From: Alistipes sp.
Lineage (GTDB): Bacteria; Bacteroidota; Bacteroidia; Bacteroidales; Rikenellaceae
Assembly: GCA_020026375.1 (NCBI GenBank)
Contig: JAHHQN010000005.1
Span: forward strand, 43,938 to 107,937
Reading direction: 5' to 3'
Length of the DNA: 64,000 nt
Part shown: positions 35,758-43,269 of the stretch, one piece after another
Numbering within the stretch: the first letter of the stretch is position 1
How the letters are laid out: each line of letters begins with the position of its first letter
The notes under the pieces: model-generated
The model's input: only the letters and a program-made list of their open reading frames with translations
Told to the model about the DNA's origin: nothing
Database searches by the model: none
Translations under genes and position numbers: made by a program

Positions 35758-36218
35758 ATGCCGTCCGCCCCAGCAAAAGCCACACACCGACTCCATCACA
35801 CACCGTCCCTCCACTTCCACGGCTTATGCCATTCTTCCGCTTCCTCATCGCACGCCATTCTTCCGCTCCGCATCAACGCCCACCGGACACACACTCCCCC
35901 ACGCCCATCGTTCAAAGGCCGTCTGCCCCGGAAGACGTCGATTGGCAGAAAGAGGCGAAAGCGCACGAAACGTAACACGGGAAAAGGTACAGACATTGCC
36001 GTGTCCCACGTCCGGTCAATGTTTTCAGTCAGGGAAACTCATGGGGAAAGAGGCTGGAGAAAAGCTGCCACAAAAGCCGACCGCAGAGAGAAAGACCGAA
36101 GGCCGTCCACCTGCGCACACGCTCTCCACACGCCACACACGCACTGCATGCACGCACACTGCACACGTTTCACGCATTCTCACGCACGCCGCCCCCCCAC
36201 GTCCTCACGTACACGCAC
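35758..36218. repeat. C-rich, G-poor non-coding spacer with short direct repeats
   Basis: This 461-bp stretch lies between the terminators of two convergent genes (cdaA and secG). The plus strand is rich in C and A and poor in G over long runs (for example CACACGCCACACACGCACTG). GCCATTCTTCCGCT occurs twice with a 26-bp period (35829-35842, 35855-35868). Open frames through it have strange composition and no recognisable protein, so I treat it as non-coding. Its role is unknown. Confidence 0.55.
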
Positions 36219-36257
36219 AAAAAAAACAGGGTCGGAACCTGACACGGTTCCGACCCT
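36219..36257 (-). terminator. Intrinsic terminator after secG
   Basis: A 12-bp stem (AGGGTCGGAACC / GGTTCCGACCCT) followed on the minus strand by a T-rich run (TGTTTTTTTT), 24 bp after the secG stop. Confidence 0.88.
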
Positions 36258-36280
36258 TTAAATCGTCTTTCTCAATCCGA

Positions 36281-36649
36281 TTACTTGGTCTGCTCGGCAG
36301 CGGGCTGCTCTGTTGCAGGCTGCTCGGCAGGAATCTCCTGCTGGGGCATTGCGGGTGCCTCAACCGACACGCTCTCCTGCAAAGCCTTTGCGTCCTTGGC
36401 AATCTGAAGTGCCTCGGCTGCACGGCCACGGTCCATAGCCATGGTAGCCACCAGGCTCAGGACAACGATGGCGATTGCCATGGTCCATGTAAATTTCTCG
36501 AGGAAGTTAGTGGTCTCGCGCACGCCCATCACCTGGTTCGAAGCACCGAAGTTTGCAGCCATGCCACTCTTGGGGTTTTGAACCAAAACCGCGAGAATCA
36601 CCAGAATGCTCGCAATGAGAATCAAAACAATGCAAATAGTGTATAACAT
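36281..36649 (-). CDS. secG: Preprotein translocase subunit SecG
   Basis: The small SecYEG translocon subunit. The 122-residue protein has two transmembrane helices (about 5-22 and 55-72) joined by the conserved loop VLVQNPKSGMAANFGASNQV. The C-terminus carries a Glu/Pro/Ala-rich cytoplasmic tail (PAEQPATEQPAAEQTK), longer than in E. coli SecG. It is the last gene in the run sigma-54 activator, lptE, a small conserved protein and secG. Confidence 0.95.
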   Translation of the reverse strand: MLYTICIVLILIASILVILAVLVQNPKSGMAANFGASNQVMGVRETTNFLEKFTWTMAIAIVVLSLVATMAMDRGRAAEALQIAKDAKALQESVSVEAPAMPQQEIPAEQPATEQPAAEQTK

Positions 36650-36671
36650 CTTGTTTGTTTTTTAGTTATTA

Positions 36672-37157
36672 TTATTTTTTTATTTTGCTAATTAGTTCGG
36701 CAAAGTAAACACTTTTTTCGGGATTTCGCAAACTTAATTTCGAATAAATGGCTATTGCCTGCTCACGAAAACCCTGCGAAAGATAGATTTCGGCTAATTG
36801 TTCGCTCACCACCTCGTCTTCCTCGTCCAAAACAGGCTCTGTGCGGATATCGCTGTCGGGGTCGCCGTCCTCGGCTACGATACGCAAATCCGTCTCGTTG
36901 AGAAAGCGGTCAATCACCTCGTCGGTCGAGATGGTGGAGAGCAGTTCGAAGTCGGCCGCCTCACGCCCCAGCGAACTCTCGTCGCGCCACGGGGCCATGA
37001 GTCGCGTGAGGGGACTCTCGCCGCCACCCACACGCTCGCGCAGCGTGCGGTAGGGGGCAAACCACTCCCACATCTGTCCCTGCGCGTCGATTTCGTCGAG
37101 GGTCGGCAGCCGGTCGGCAGCCACAGGTCTGTAATAGTAATCTGAACGGTTCATCAC
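36672..37157 (-). CDS. Small conserved protein with a TPR-like C-terminal helix pair
   Basis: A 161-residue cytoplasmic protein. The N-terminal two thirds are polar ([20 protein letters not shown], then [20 protein letters not shown]). The C-terminus forms a TPR-like helix pair ([20 protein letters not shown], then [18 protein letters not shown]). I recognise the position between lptE and secG as conserved in Bacteroidales, but no function is known. It starts 12 bp after lptE. MMNRS and MNRS are equally possible starts. Confidence 0.78.
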   Translation of the reverse strand: MMNRSDYYYRPVAADRLPTLDEIDAQGQMWEWFAPYRTLRERVGGGESPLTRLMAPWRDESSLGREAADFELLSTISTDEVIDRFLNETDLRIVAEDGDPDSDIRTEPVLDEEDEVVSEQLAEIYLSQGFREQAIAIYSKLSLRNPEKSVYFAELISKIKK

Positions 37158-37169
37158 TTCCTCCCCCGT

Positions 37170-37685
37170 TTACCAGTTCGAAGCCGAAGCCATGAAGATG
37201 TCGTTGACCAGTTTATCGACGATTTCGGGAATCAGCGTACCCTCGGCCTCGGTCAGCAGCAGGGTCGAATCGTAGTTCTCGTAGGCCGAGAAGGTCTTGC
37301 TCCACGACTGCGACTCGTCGATGGCATTGGTGAAGCGCACCTTCACGGTGATGGTCAGACGGTTCAACAGTGCGAAGTCGTCGCTCGACACCGATGCCGT
37401 GGTCGAGGTGTAGTTGACAATCTCACCCTCGAAGGCGAAATCGCCGCCCTCCTCCACCTGTGTCAGACGGGTACGGCGCGAGAAGATGTCGACCAGCGCC
37501 TCGGTGAAGGTGGAACTCAGAATCGGGGAGACCATCGTGGCGTTGTTGGGGAAATAGGCCACCGAGAAGGTCTTGGCATCGGGCGGAATCGACGCTCCCG
37601 ACAGTGAATATTTAATCGCCACGCCACATGCCGTGGCCAACAGTGCCACGCAGAGCGTCAGCAGAAGGGTGAATTTACGAAACAT
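37170..37685 (-). CDS. lptE: LptE-like LPS-assembly lipoprotein
   Basis: A 171-residue lipoprotein (signal ending LLATAC) of the Bacteroidetes LptE family. The pattern after the Cys is GVAIKYSLSGASIPPDAKTF, followed by SVAYFPNNA, SSTFTEALVDIFSRRTRL and DFAFEGEIVNYT. LptE plugs the LptD barrel that inserts lipopolysaccharide into the outer membrane. lptD is not in the window. The gene lies 36 bp after the sigma-54 activator and before a TPR-like gene and secG, linking envelope assembly and secretion genes. Confidence 0.88.
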   Translation of the reverse strand: MFRKFTLLLTLCVALLATACGVAIKYSLSGASIPPDAKTFSVAYFPNNATMVSPILSSTFTEALVDIFSRRTRLTQVEEGGDFAFEGEIVNYTSTTASVSSDDFALLNRLTITVKVRFTNAIDESQSWSKTFSAYENYDSTLLLTEAEGTLIPEIVDKLVNDIFMASASNW

Positions 37686-37721
37686 GAAACAAATAGTGTT
37701 GTTTTGAGTGAATAATCCAAA

Positions 37722-38969
37722 TTAGAGGTCCTCGATACCCAGCTCCTTGATTTTGCGGTAGAGCGTGCGTTCCGACATGAACAGCTCGGCGGCGGCCTCC
37801 TTGCGGCGGCCGTTGTTGCGGCGCAGGGCCCTGACAATCTGCTCGCGCTGCATGTCGGCCTTGGTCATCTCGTGGGGCGGCTGGAGGTCGGAGACATCTT
37901 CCGACTCGGTGTACTCGGCCGCCTCCTGTTCATAGGGAACATAGGGCATGTTCTGCGACGAGGAGGAGGGCAGCAACGCCTTGATGTCGGAAGGCGGCGT
38001 CTGGCCGTGGGGCATCACCACACCGCCGCGCAGCACCTCGGAGAGCATGCGTTTGAGTTCGTTGATGTCGGCACGCATGTCGAACAGCACCTTGTAGAGC
38101 AGCTCGCGCTCGGTGGACGACGAGTCGTGGTCGCCGTCACTCATGCGACCGCCGCCGCTGCGAATCACCGCCTCGCCCGAATTTTGCGCCGGGAGGTACT
38201 TGGCCAGCACCTCGGCGGTGATGACCCTCGACTGCTCGATGGCCGAAATCTGCTCGGCGACATTCTTCAACTGACGGATATTGCCCCTCCAGTAGTAGCT
38301 CTTGAGCATCTGGCGCGCGCCGTCGTCGAGTGTGATGGAGGGCATGCGGTACTGCTCGGCCACATCGGCCGCAAAACGGCGGAACAACAGAGGGATATCC
38401 TCCGGCCGCTCGCGGAGGGCCGGCACAAGGATAGGCACCGTGGCCAGACGGTAGTACAAATCCTCGCGGAAACGTCCCTGAATGATGGCTTCCTGAAGAT
38501 TCACATTGGTGGCGGCCACCACCCTCACGTTGGTCTTCTGCACCTTCGACGAACCCACACGGATAAACTCACCGGTCTGGAGGACACGCAACAGTCGTGC
38601 CTGAGTGGAATGGGGCAGCTCGGCCACCTCGTCGAGGAAGATGGTTCCTCCGTCGGCCTCCTCGAAATAGCCCTTACGCGCCTCGAGTGCGCCGGTGAAG
38701 GCACCCTTCTCATGGCCGAACAGTTCGGAGTCGATGGTACCCTCGGGAATGGCGGCACAGTTGACCGCAATATATTTGTTGTGCTTGCGGCTCGAATAGG
38801 CGTGAATCACCTGTGGGAAAAACTCCTTTCCCACACCGCTCTCGCCGGTGACCAGCACCGTGAGGTCGGTGGGAGCCACGCGCAACGCCACGTCCAATGC
38901 CCTGTCGAGCAACGGCGACGAGCCGATGATGCCGAACCGCTGTTTTACCGATAATATGTTGTCTGTCAT
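37722..38969 (-). CDS. Sigma-54-dependent transcriptional activator without a receiver domain
   Basis: A 415-residue bacterial enhancer-binding protein. The start MTDNILSVKQRFGIIG is chosen because the AAA+ domain begins at once; upstream in-frame codons lack homology. The Walker A is GESGVGKE, the sigma-54 contact loop is GAFTGA, the Walker B is GGTIFLDEV, and FREDLYYRLATVPILVPAL follows. After a Ser/Gly-rich and then acidic linker, a Fis-type helix-turn-helix closes the protein (NNGRRKEAAAELFMSERTLY). No receiver, GAF or PAS domain precedes the AAA+ domain, so control must come from a partner or from abundance. It begins the run to lptE and secG. Confidence 0.93.
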   Translation of the reverse strand: MTDNILSVKQRFGIIGSSPLLDRALDVALRVAPTDLTVLVTGESGVGKEFFPQVIHAYSSRKHNKYIAVNCAAIPEGTIDSELFGHEKGAFTGALEARKGYFEEADGGTIFLDEVAELPHSTQARLLRVLQTGEFIRVGSSKVQKTNVRVVAATNVNLQEAIIQGRFREDLYYRLATVPILVPALRERPEDIPLLFRRFAADVAEQYRMPSITLDDGARQMLKSYYWRGNIRQLKNVAEQISAIEQSRVITAEVLAKYLPAQNSGEAVIRSGGGRMSDGDHDSSSTERELLYKVLFDMRADINELKRMLSEVLRGGVVMPHGQTPPSDIKALLPSSSSQNMPYVPYEQEAAEYTESEDVSDLQPPHEMTKADMQREQIVRALRRNNGRRKEAAAELFMSERTLYRKIKELGIEDL

Positions 38970-39004
38970 TCTTCTTGTTTCTTCTTGGGTAGAGAGGTGT
39001 AAGG

Positions 39005-39787
39005 CTACATGCCGTCGGAGGTCATCTCCGAATCTTCGATGAAGGACTCCACGTTCATCTCCACATTGTTCATCTCGTTCCAATAGCCGAAAGCGATGGC
39101 CGCCAGCGCAATCAGTGCCGCGGCAATGGCCAGCCAGATGAAGCGGTCGTTGCCCTTCTTGCGCGGGGTGTGGTGGACATAGGTGTAGGCGTCGGTGTTC
39201 TTGTAGGGACGGCGGTACTGGAGGTCGTCGAGCGAAGCCTCGTCGTCATCGTCGTCGTGACGGCGTTTCTCGTTGGCGAAGGCCGTCTCCACGGTATTGA
39301 CGATGCGGCCGGTATTGAGCTGCATCTGGCAACAGTCGCTGTGGGGCTGTTCCTGCGCGTCAGGCTCCTCCACCGAAGGCTGACGCTCCTCCGCGGCCAC
39401 CGACGGTGAGGCGACGGCCGGCGCGGGCTGCTCCTCAACGGCGGACGGCTCCTCACGATGAGCCACCGACACGGTGTCTGGTTCATAGCTGAAGGCAATG
39501 GTGCCGTTCTCGCCCTGACGGAGAACACCCACTCCCTCAATCAGATACGACGAGCCGTTCTGCACGGCATGGCGCACCTCGAACACCATACGGTCAATCA
39601 CGCCGGCGGCCTCCAGCTCGGGGACACCGCTCTGCACCAGCAGCGACGACAGCACACCGTCGTCACGGCGATACATCTCTGTGAAGATGACCTGTTCTCC
39701 GCCGTCCTTGACCACAAAGGTACCCAAAGCGGGAATGACCAGTCGTTTGTGCGACTTGAGATATTGCGATATGATTTTGTTCAACAC
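39005..39787 (-). CDS. HU/CCDC81-like domain membrane protein
   Basis: A 260-residue protein whose N-terminus (MLNKIISQYLKSHKRLVIPA, then GTFVVKD and VSYLIEG-like segments such as GSSYLIEGVGVL) resembles the prokaryotic HU-like CCDC81 domain. A Pro/Glu-rich linker, a charged stretch with a His/Asp run (KRRHDDDDDEA) and one transmembrane helix near the end (FIWLAIAAALIALAAIAFGY, about 224-243) follow. A short acidic tail would be periplasmic. Relatives often carry a periplasmic SPOR domain after the helix; none is present here. It lies 35 bp upstream of the sigma-54 activator on the same strand. Confidence 0.7.
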   Translation of the reverse strand: MLNKIISQYLKSHKRLVIPALGTFVVKDGGEQVIFTEMYRRDDGVLSSLLVQSGVPELEAAGVIDRMVFEVRHAVQNGSSYLIEGVGVLRQGENGTIAFSYEPDTVSVAHREEPSAVEEQPAPAVASPSVAAEERQPSVEEPDAQEQPHSDCCQMQLNTGRIVNTVETAFANEKRRHDDDDDEASLDDLQYRRPYKNTDAYTYVHHTPRKKGNDRFIWLAIAAALIALAAIAFGYWNEMNNVEMNVESFIEDSEMTSDGM

Positions 39788-40008
39788 GGTAATCTGCGTT
39801 TTGATTTTACGGCTTCAAAATTACCTTTTTTCGGGTAAAAATCCAAAATATATACCTATTAATAAAAATAATCGGGCAAAGAGTTGGCAATCCGAAAAAT
39901 ATTCGCCTACTTTGCACCCCGAAATTTACATATATCCGTCTTGACTACATGCTCCCGTTTCAGACAATGTAGCCAAGGCGGATTGAACGATTTAACCGCA
40001 GACAAGAG

Positions 40009-41403
40009 ATGAAAGACAAGTACATTGACCTGATCGAACAGACCTTCGATTTTCCGCAAGACGAGTTCTCGGTGGAAGACAACGAGCTCAATTTCCACGA
40101 CATTCCGCTCATGGAATTGATCAAACAGTACGGTACACCGCTGAAGATTACCTATCTGCCCAAGATTTCGCAGCAGATCAACCGTGCCAAACGTATGTTC
40201 AATGTGGCGATGGCCAAGGTCGATTACAAGGGTAGCTACAACTACTGCTACTGCACCAAGTCGAGCCATTTCTCGTTTGTGCTGGAGGAGGCCCTCAAGA
40301 ACGACATTCACCTCGAAACCTCGTCGGCCTACGATATCCACATCATCAACGCGCTCTACGACAGCGGCATCATCAACAAGGACCGTTACATTGTCTGCAA
40401 CGGTTTCAAACGCCCGCAGTATGTCGAGAACATCGCCCAGCTGCTCAACGCCGGATTCGAGAACACCATTCCGGTGCTGGACAACAAGGAGGAGCTGGAG
40501 TTGTTCGAGAACGCATTCACCAAGAAGTGCAAAATCGGTATCCGCATCGCTTCGGAGGAGGAACCCAAGTTCGAGTTCTACACCTCGCGTCTGGGTATCC
40601 GCTACAACGACATCGTCGATTTCTACAAGGCCCGCATCAAGAAGAACAAGATGTTCCAGCTCAAGATGCTCCACTTCTTCATCAACACCGGCATCAAGGA
40701 CACGGCCTACTACTGGAACGAGTTGTCGAAGTGCATGAACGTCTACTGCGAGCTGAAGAAGGTATGCCCCGAACTCGACAGCCTCAACATCGGCGGCGGT
40801 CTGCCCATCAAGAACTCGCTCAACTTCAACTACGAGTATGAGTACCTCATCGAGGAAATCGTGGCACAGATCAAGAACATCTGCCAGCACAACGGCGTCG
40901 ACGAACCCAACATCTTCACCGAGTTCGGCTCGTTCACCGTGGGCGAGAGTGGCGCAACACTCTACTCCATTGTCAACGAAAAGCAGCAGAACGACCGCGA
41001 GAACTGGTACATGATCGACTCGTCGTTCATCACCACACTGCCCGACACCTGGGGTATCGACCAGCGCTACATCATGCTGGCCATTAACAACTGGGACAAG
41101 GAGTATCACCGTGTGCTGCTCGGCGGTCTGACCTGCGATTCGGAGGACTTCTACAATTCGGAGTGCCACACCAACGCCATCTTCCTCCCCAAACTGGAGA
41201 AGGGCAACACCCAGTACATCGGTTTCTTCCACACGGGCGCCTACCAGGAGTCTCTGGGCGGCTTCGGCGGTATCCAGCACTGTCTGATTCCCGCCCCCAA
41301 GCACGTGATCATCGACCGCGACAAGTCGGACAACGAATACTACACCCGTCTCTTCGCCAAGGAGCAGTCGTGGCGTTCGATGCTGCGTGTCCTGGGTTAC
41401 TAA
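40009..41403 (+). CDS. PLP-dependent arginine decarboxylase (alanine-racemase fold, short form)
   Basis: A 464-residue fold-type III decarboxylase that probably converts arginine to agmatine for polyamine synthesis. The PLP-binding Lys is in NYCYCTKSSHFSFVLEEAL, HLETSSAYDIHII follows, the phosphate-binding Gly loop is LNIGGGLPIKNS, and a C-terminal GFFHTGAYQESLGGFGG segment closes the active site. It resembles the 460-residue form found in Flavobacteria rather than the larger 630-residue SpeA. No agmatinase or agmatine deiminase lies beside it, so the substrate is a family inference; lysine, ornithine or diaminopimelate are alternatives. It is monocistronic with a strong terminator. Confidence 0.82.
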   Translation: MKDKYIDLIEQTFDFPQDEFSVEDNELNFHDIPLMELIKQYGTPLKITYLPKISQQINRAKRMFNVAMAKVDYKGSYNYCYCTKSSHFSFVLEEALKNDIHLETSSAYDIHIINALYDSGIINKDRYIVCNGFKRPQYVENIAQLLNAGFENTIPVLDNKEELELFENAFTKKCKIGIRIASEEEPKFEFYTSRLGIRYNDIVDFYKARIKKNKMFQLKMLHFFINTGIKDTAYYWNELSKCMNVYCELKKVCPELDSLNIGGGLPIKNSLNFNYEYEYLIEEIVAQIKNICQHNGVDEPNIFTEFGSFTVGESGATLYSIVNEKQQNDRENWYMIDSSFITTLPDTWGIDQRYIMLAINNWDKEYHRVLLGGLTCDSEDFYNSECHTNAIFLPKLEKGNTQYIGFFHTGAYQESLGGFGGIQHCLIPAPKHVIIDRDKSDNEYYTRLFAKEQSWRSMLRVLGY

Positions 41404-41440
41404 TCCCGACCTCATACATCAATACATATATAAATAGTGT

Positions 41441-41482
41441 TCTCTGCACGCCCGTCGCCTGACGCCGTGCAGAGATTTTTTT
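41441..41482 (+). terminator. Intrinsic terminator after the arginine decarboxylase gene
   Basis: A 10-bp stem (TCTCTGCACG / CGTGCAGAGA) followed by seven T. Confidence 0.9.
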
Positions 41483-41509
41483 ATTCCTCCGCCCCACCGC
41501 TCCCATTTT

Positions 41510-41539
41510 TTGCTTAATCGATAAAAATCAGTAACTTTG
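41510..41539 (+). promoter_or_regulatory. Promoter of engB
   Basis: A -33 TTG (41510-41512) and a -7 TAACTTTG (41532-41539) are separated by 19 bp, 18 bp before the start codon. Confidence 0.7.
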
Positions 41540-41557
41540 TGACAAAATCCGACAACA

Positions 41558-42151
41558 ATGCAGATACGCAAAGCCGAATTCAAATGTAGTTCAGAACGAA
41601 TTTCACAAGTCCCGAAAGACGACAAGAAGGACATCGCCTTCATCGGACGAAGCAATGTGGGCAAATCGTCGCTCATCAACATGCTCACCGGCCGCCAGGG
41701 ACTGGCCAAAGTCTCGTCGACCCCCGGCAAGACACGGCTCATCAACCACTTCACCATCAACAACGAATGGTATCTGGTCGACCTGCCGGGCTACGGCTAC
41801 GCCCGCACGTCGAAGACCCTGAGAAGCGACTTCGCCAAAATCATCACCGACTATGTACTCAAGTGCGAGAAGATGCACTTCCTCTTCGTGCTGGTCGACG
41901 TGAGACTCGAACCCCAGAAGATAGACCTGCGTTTCATCGAGATGCTCGGCCACAACGGTGTGCCCTTCGGCATCATCTTCACCAAGAGCGACAAACTCTC
42001 CAAGACCCAGGCCCAGAGAAGCATCACCGCCTACCAAAAGGTACTCGCCGAACAGTGGGAAGAACTTCCGCCCATGTTCCTCTCCTCGTCGGAGAAGGCA
42101 CAGGGACGCGACGAAATCCTCGATTTCATCGACAAATGTCTCGAAGTTTAA
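41558..42151 (+). CDS. engB: Ribosome biogenesis GTPase EngB (YihA/YsxC)
   Basis: A 197-residue TRAFAC GTPase needed for assembly of the large ribosomal subunit. Motifs are G1 GRSNVGKSSLINMLTGR, G2 STPGKTRLINHF, G3 VDLPGYGYA and G4 TKSDKL. The C-terminus ends in SSSEKAQGRDEILDFIDKCL. Length and order are typical. It has its own promoter; prs follows after 84 bp with another promoter. Confidence 0.97.
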   Translation: MQIRKAEFKCSSERISQVPKDDKKDIAFIGRSNVGKSSLINMLTGRQGLAKVSSTPGKTRLINHFTINNEWYLVDLPGYGYARTSKTLRSDFAKIITDYVLKCEKMHFLFVLVDVRLEPQKIDLRFIEMLGHNGVPFGIIFTKSDKLSKTQAQRSITAYQKVLAEQWEELPPMFLSSSEKAQGRDEILDFIDKCLEV

Positions 42152-42203
42152 CTCATTGTTTATAATTTGAGACGGAAAGTGCTCGTTTTTCACTCGAATG
42201 TCT

Positions 42204-42211
42204 TATATTTG
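42204..42211 (+). promoter_or_regulatory. -7 promoter box of prs
   Basis: TATATTTG fits TAnnTTTG and lies 24 bp before the prs start codon. Confidence 0.6.
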
Positions 42212-42235
42212 CACAACCAAAAACCATATTATTCC

Positions 42236-43177
42236 ATGGCAATCCATAAAATCAAGTTTTTCGCCGGTCGCGGTTCTGAGTATTTAGCCAAGAAAATCGC
42301 AGCCAGCTTCGGAACCAAACTCGGTGAATCTGAAGTCCTCAGCTTCAGTGACGGTGAGTTCCAGCCCTTCTACAACGAATCAATCCGTGGTTGCACGGTG
42401 TTCATTATCCAGTCGACGTTCCCGCCCTCGGACAACCTCATGGAGCTGCTGATGATGATTGACGCCGCACGCCGCGCTTCGGCTCACCAGGTTGTGGCCG
42501 TAATGCCCTACTTCGGTTGGGCGCGTCAGGACAGAAAGGACAAACCCAGAGTGCCGATAGGCGCCAAACTGGTGGCCAACATGCTGATGGCCGCAGGCGT
42601 AGACCGTGTGATGACCATGGACCTCCACGCCGACCAGATTCAGGGTTTCTTCGAAGTTCCCGTCGATGCACTCTACGCCAGCGGTATCTTCATTCCCTAT
42701 ATCCAGAGCCTCAACATCGAGGACCTCTCCATCGCTTCACCCGACATGGGCGGCGCAAAGCGTGCCAGCACCTATGCCAAGCTGCTCGGCACCCCCATCA
42801 TCATCTCCCACAAGGAGCGCGCAAAGGCCAATGTAGTGGGTACGATGACCGCCATCGGCGACGTGGAAGGCCGCAACGTGCTGATTGTCGACGATATGAT
42901 TGATACGGCAGGTACCATCTGCATGGCTGCCGACATGTTGATGGCCCGTGGTGCCAAGAGCGTACGCGCCGCCATCACCCACCCCATTCTCTCGGGTCCG
43001 GCCTACGAGCGTATCAACGCCAGCGCACTGGAGGAGGTTATCGTTACCGATACCATTCCTTTGAATCCCGATAAGGATTTGCACAAGTTCACTGTTCTGT
43101 CGGTGGCTGACATCTTCGCCAACGTCATCGAGCGTGTACACAACTACAAGGAAATTTCTTCGATTTTCTTCAAGTAG
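42236..43177 (+). CDS. prs: Ribose-phosphate pyrophosphokinase
   Basis: Makes PRPP from ribose-5-phosphate and ATP for nucleotide, His and Trp synthesis. The start MAIHKIKFFAGRGSEYLAKK is chosen because it begins the first strand and lies downstream of the -7 box; the open frame extends 23 codons further without homology. Signatures are FSDGEFQPFYNESIRGCTVF, MPYFGWARQDRKDKPR (ATP site), MTMDLHADQIQGFFEVP and the PRPP loop VLIVDDMIDTAGT. The product is 313 residues, the normal length. Confidence 0.97.
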   Translation: MAIHKIKFFAGRGSEYLAKKIAASFGTKLGESEVLSFSDGEFQPFYNESIRGCTVFIIQSTFPPSDNLMELLMMIDAARRASAHQVVAVMPYFGWARQDRKDKPRVPIGAKLVANMLMAAGVDRVMTMDLHADQIQGFFEVPVDALYASGIFIPYIQSLNIEDLSIASPDMGGAKRASTYAKLLGTPIIISHKERAKANVVGTMTAIGDVEGRNVLIVDDMIDTAGTICMAADMLMARGAKSVRAAITHPILSGPAYERINASALEEVIVTDTIPLNPDKDLHKFTVLSVADIFANVIERVHNYKEISSIFFK

Positions 43178-43202
43178 AAGAAAATCCTGCCAATAGACGA
43201 AG

Positions 43203-43240
43203 CGTCCGAAGCCTCAAAAAAGGTCTCGGACACTTTTTTT
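43203..43240 (+). terminator. Intrinsic terminator after prs
   Basis: An imperfect stem (GTCCGAAGCC / GGTCTCGGAC) followed by seven T, about 25 bp after the stop. Confidence 0.8.
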
Positions 43241-43269
43241 CAATACCCACCCTTACAAATACTTACATC

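Noticed and set aside
35829..35868. Possible CRISPR-like repeats in the C-rich spacer
   Set aside because: Only two copies with a 26-bp period, no spacers of uniform length and no cas genes.
35758..36261. Plus-strand open frames in the C-rich spacer (up to 167 codons)
   Set aside because: Residue composition (His, Pro, Arg, Ser, Thr) follows the biased bases; there is no promoter and no family pattern.
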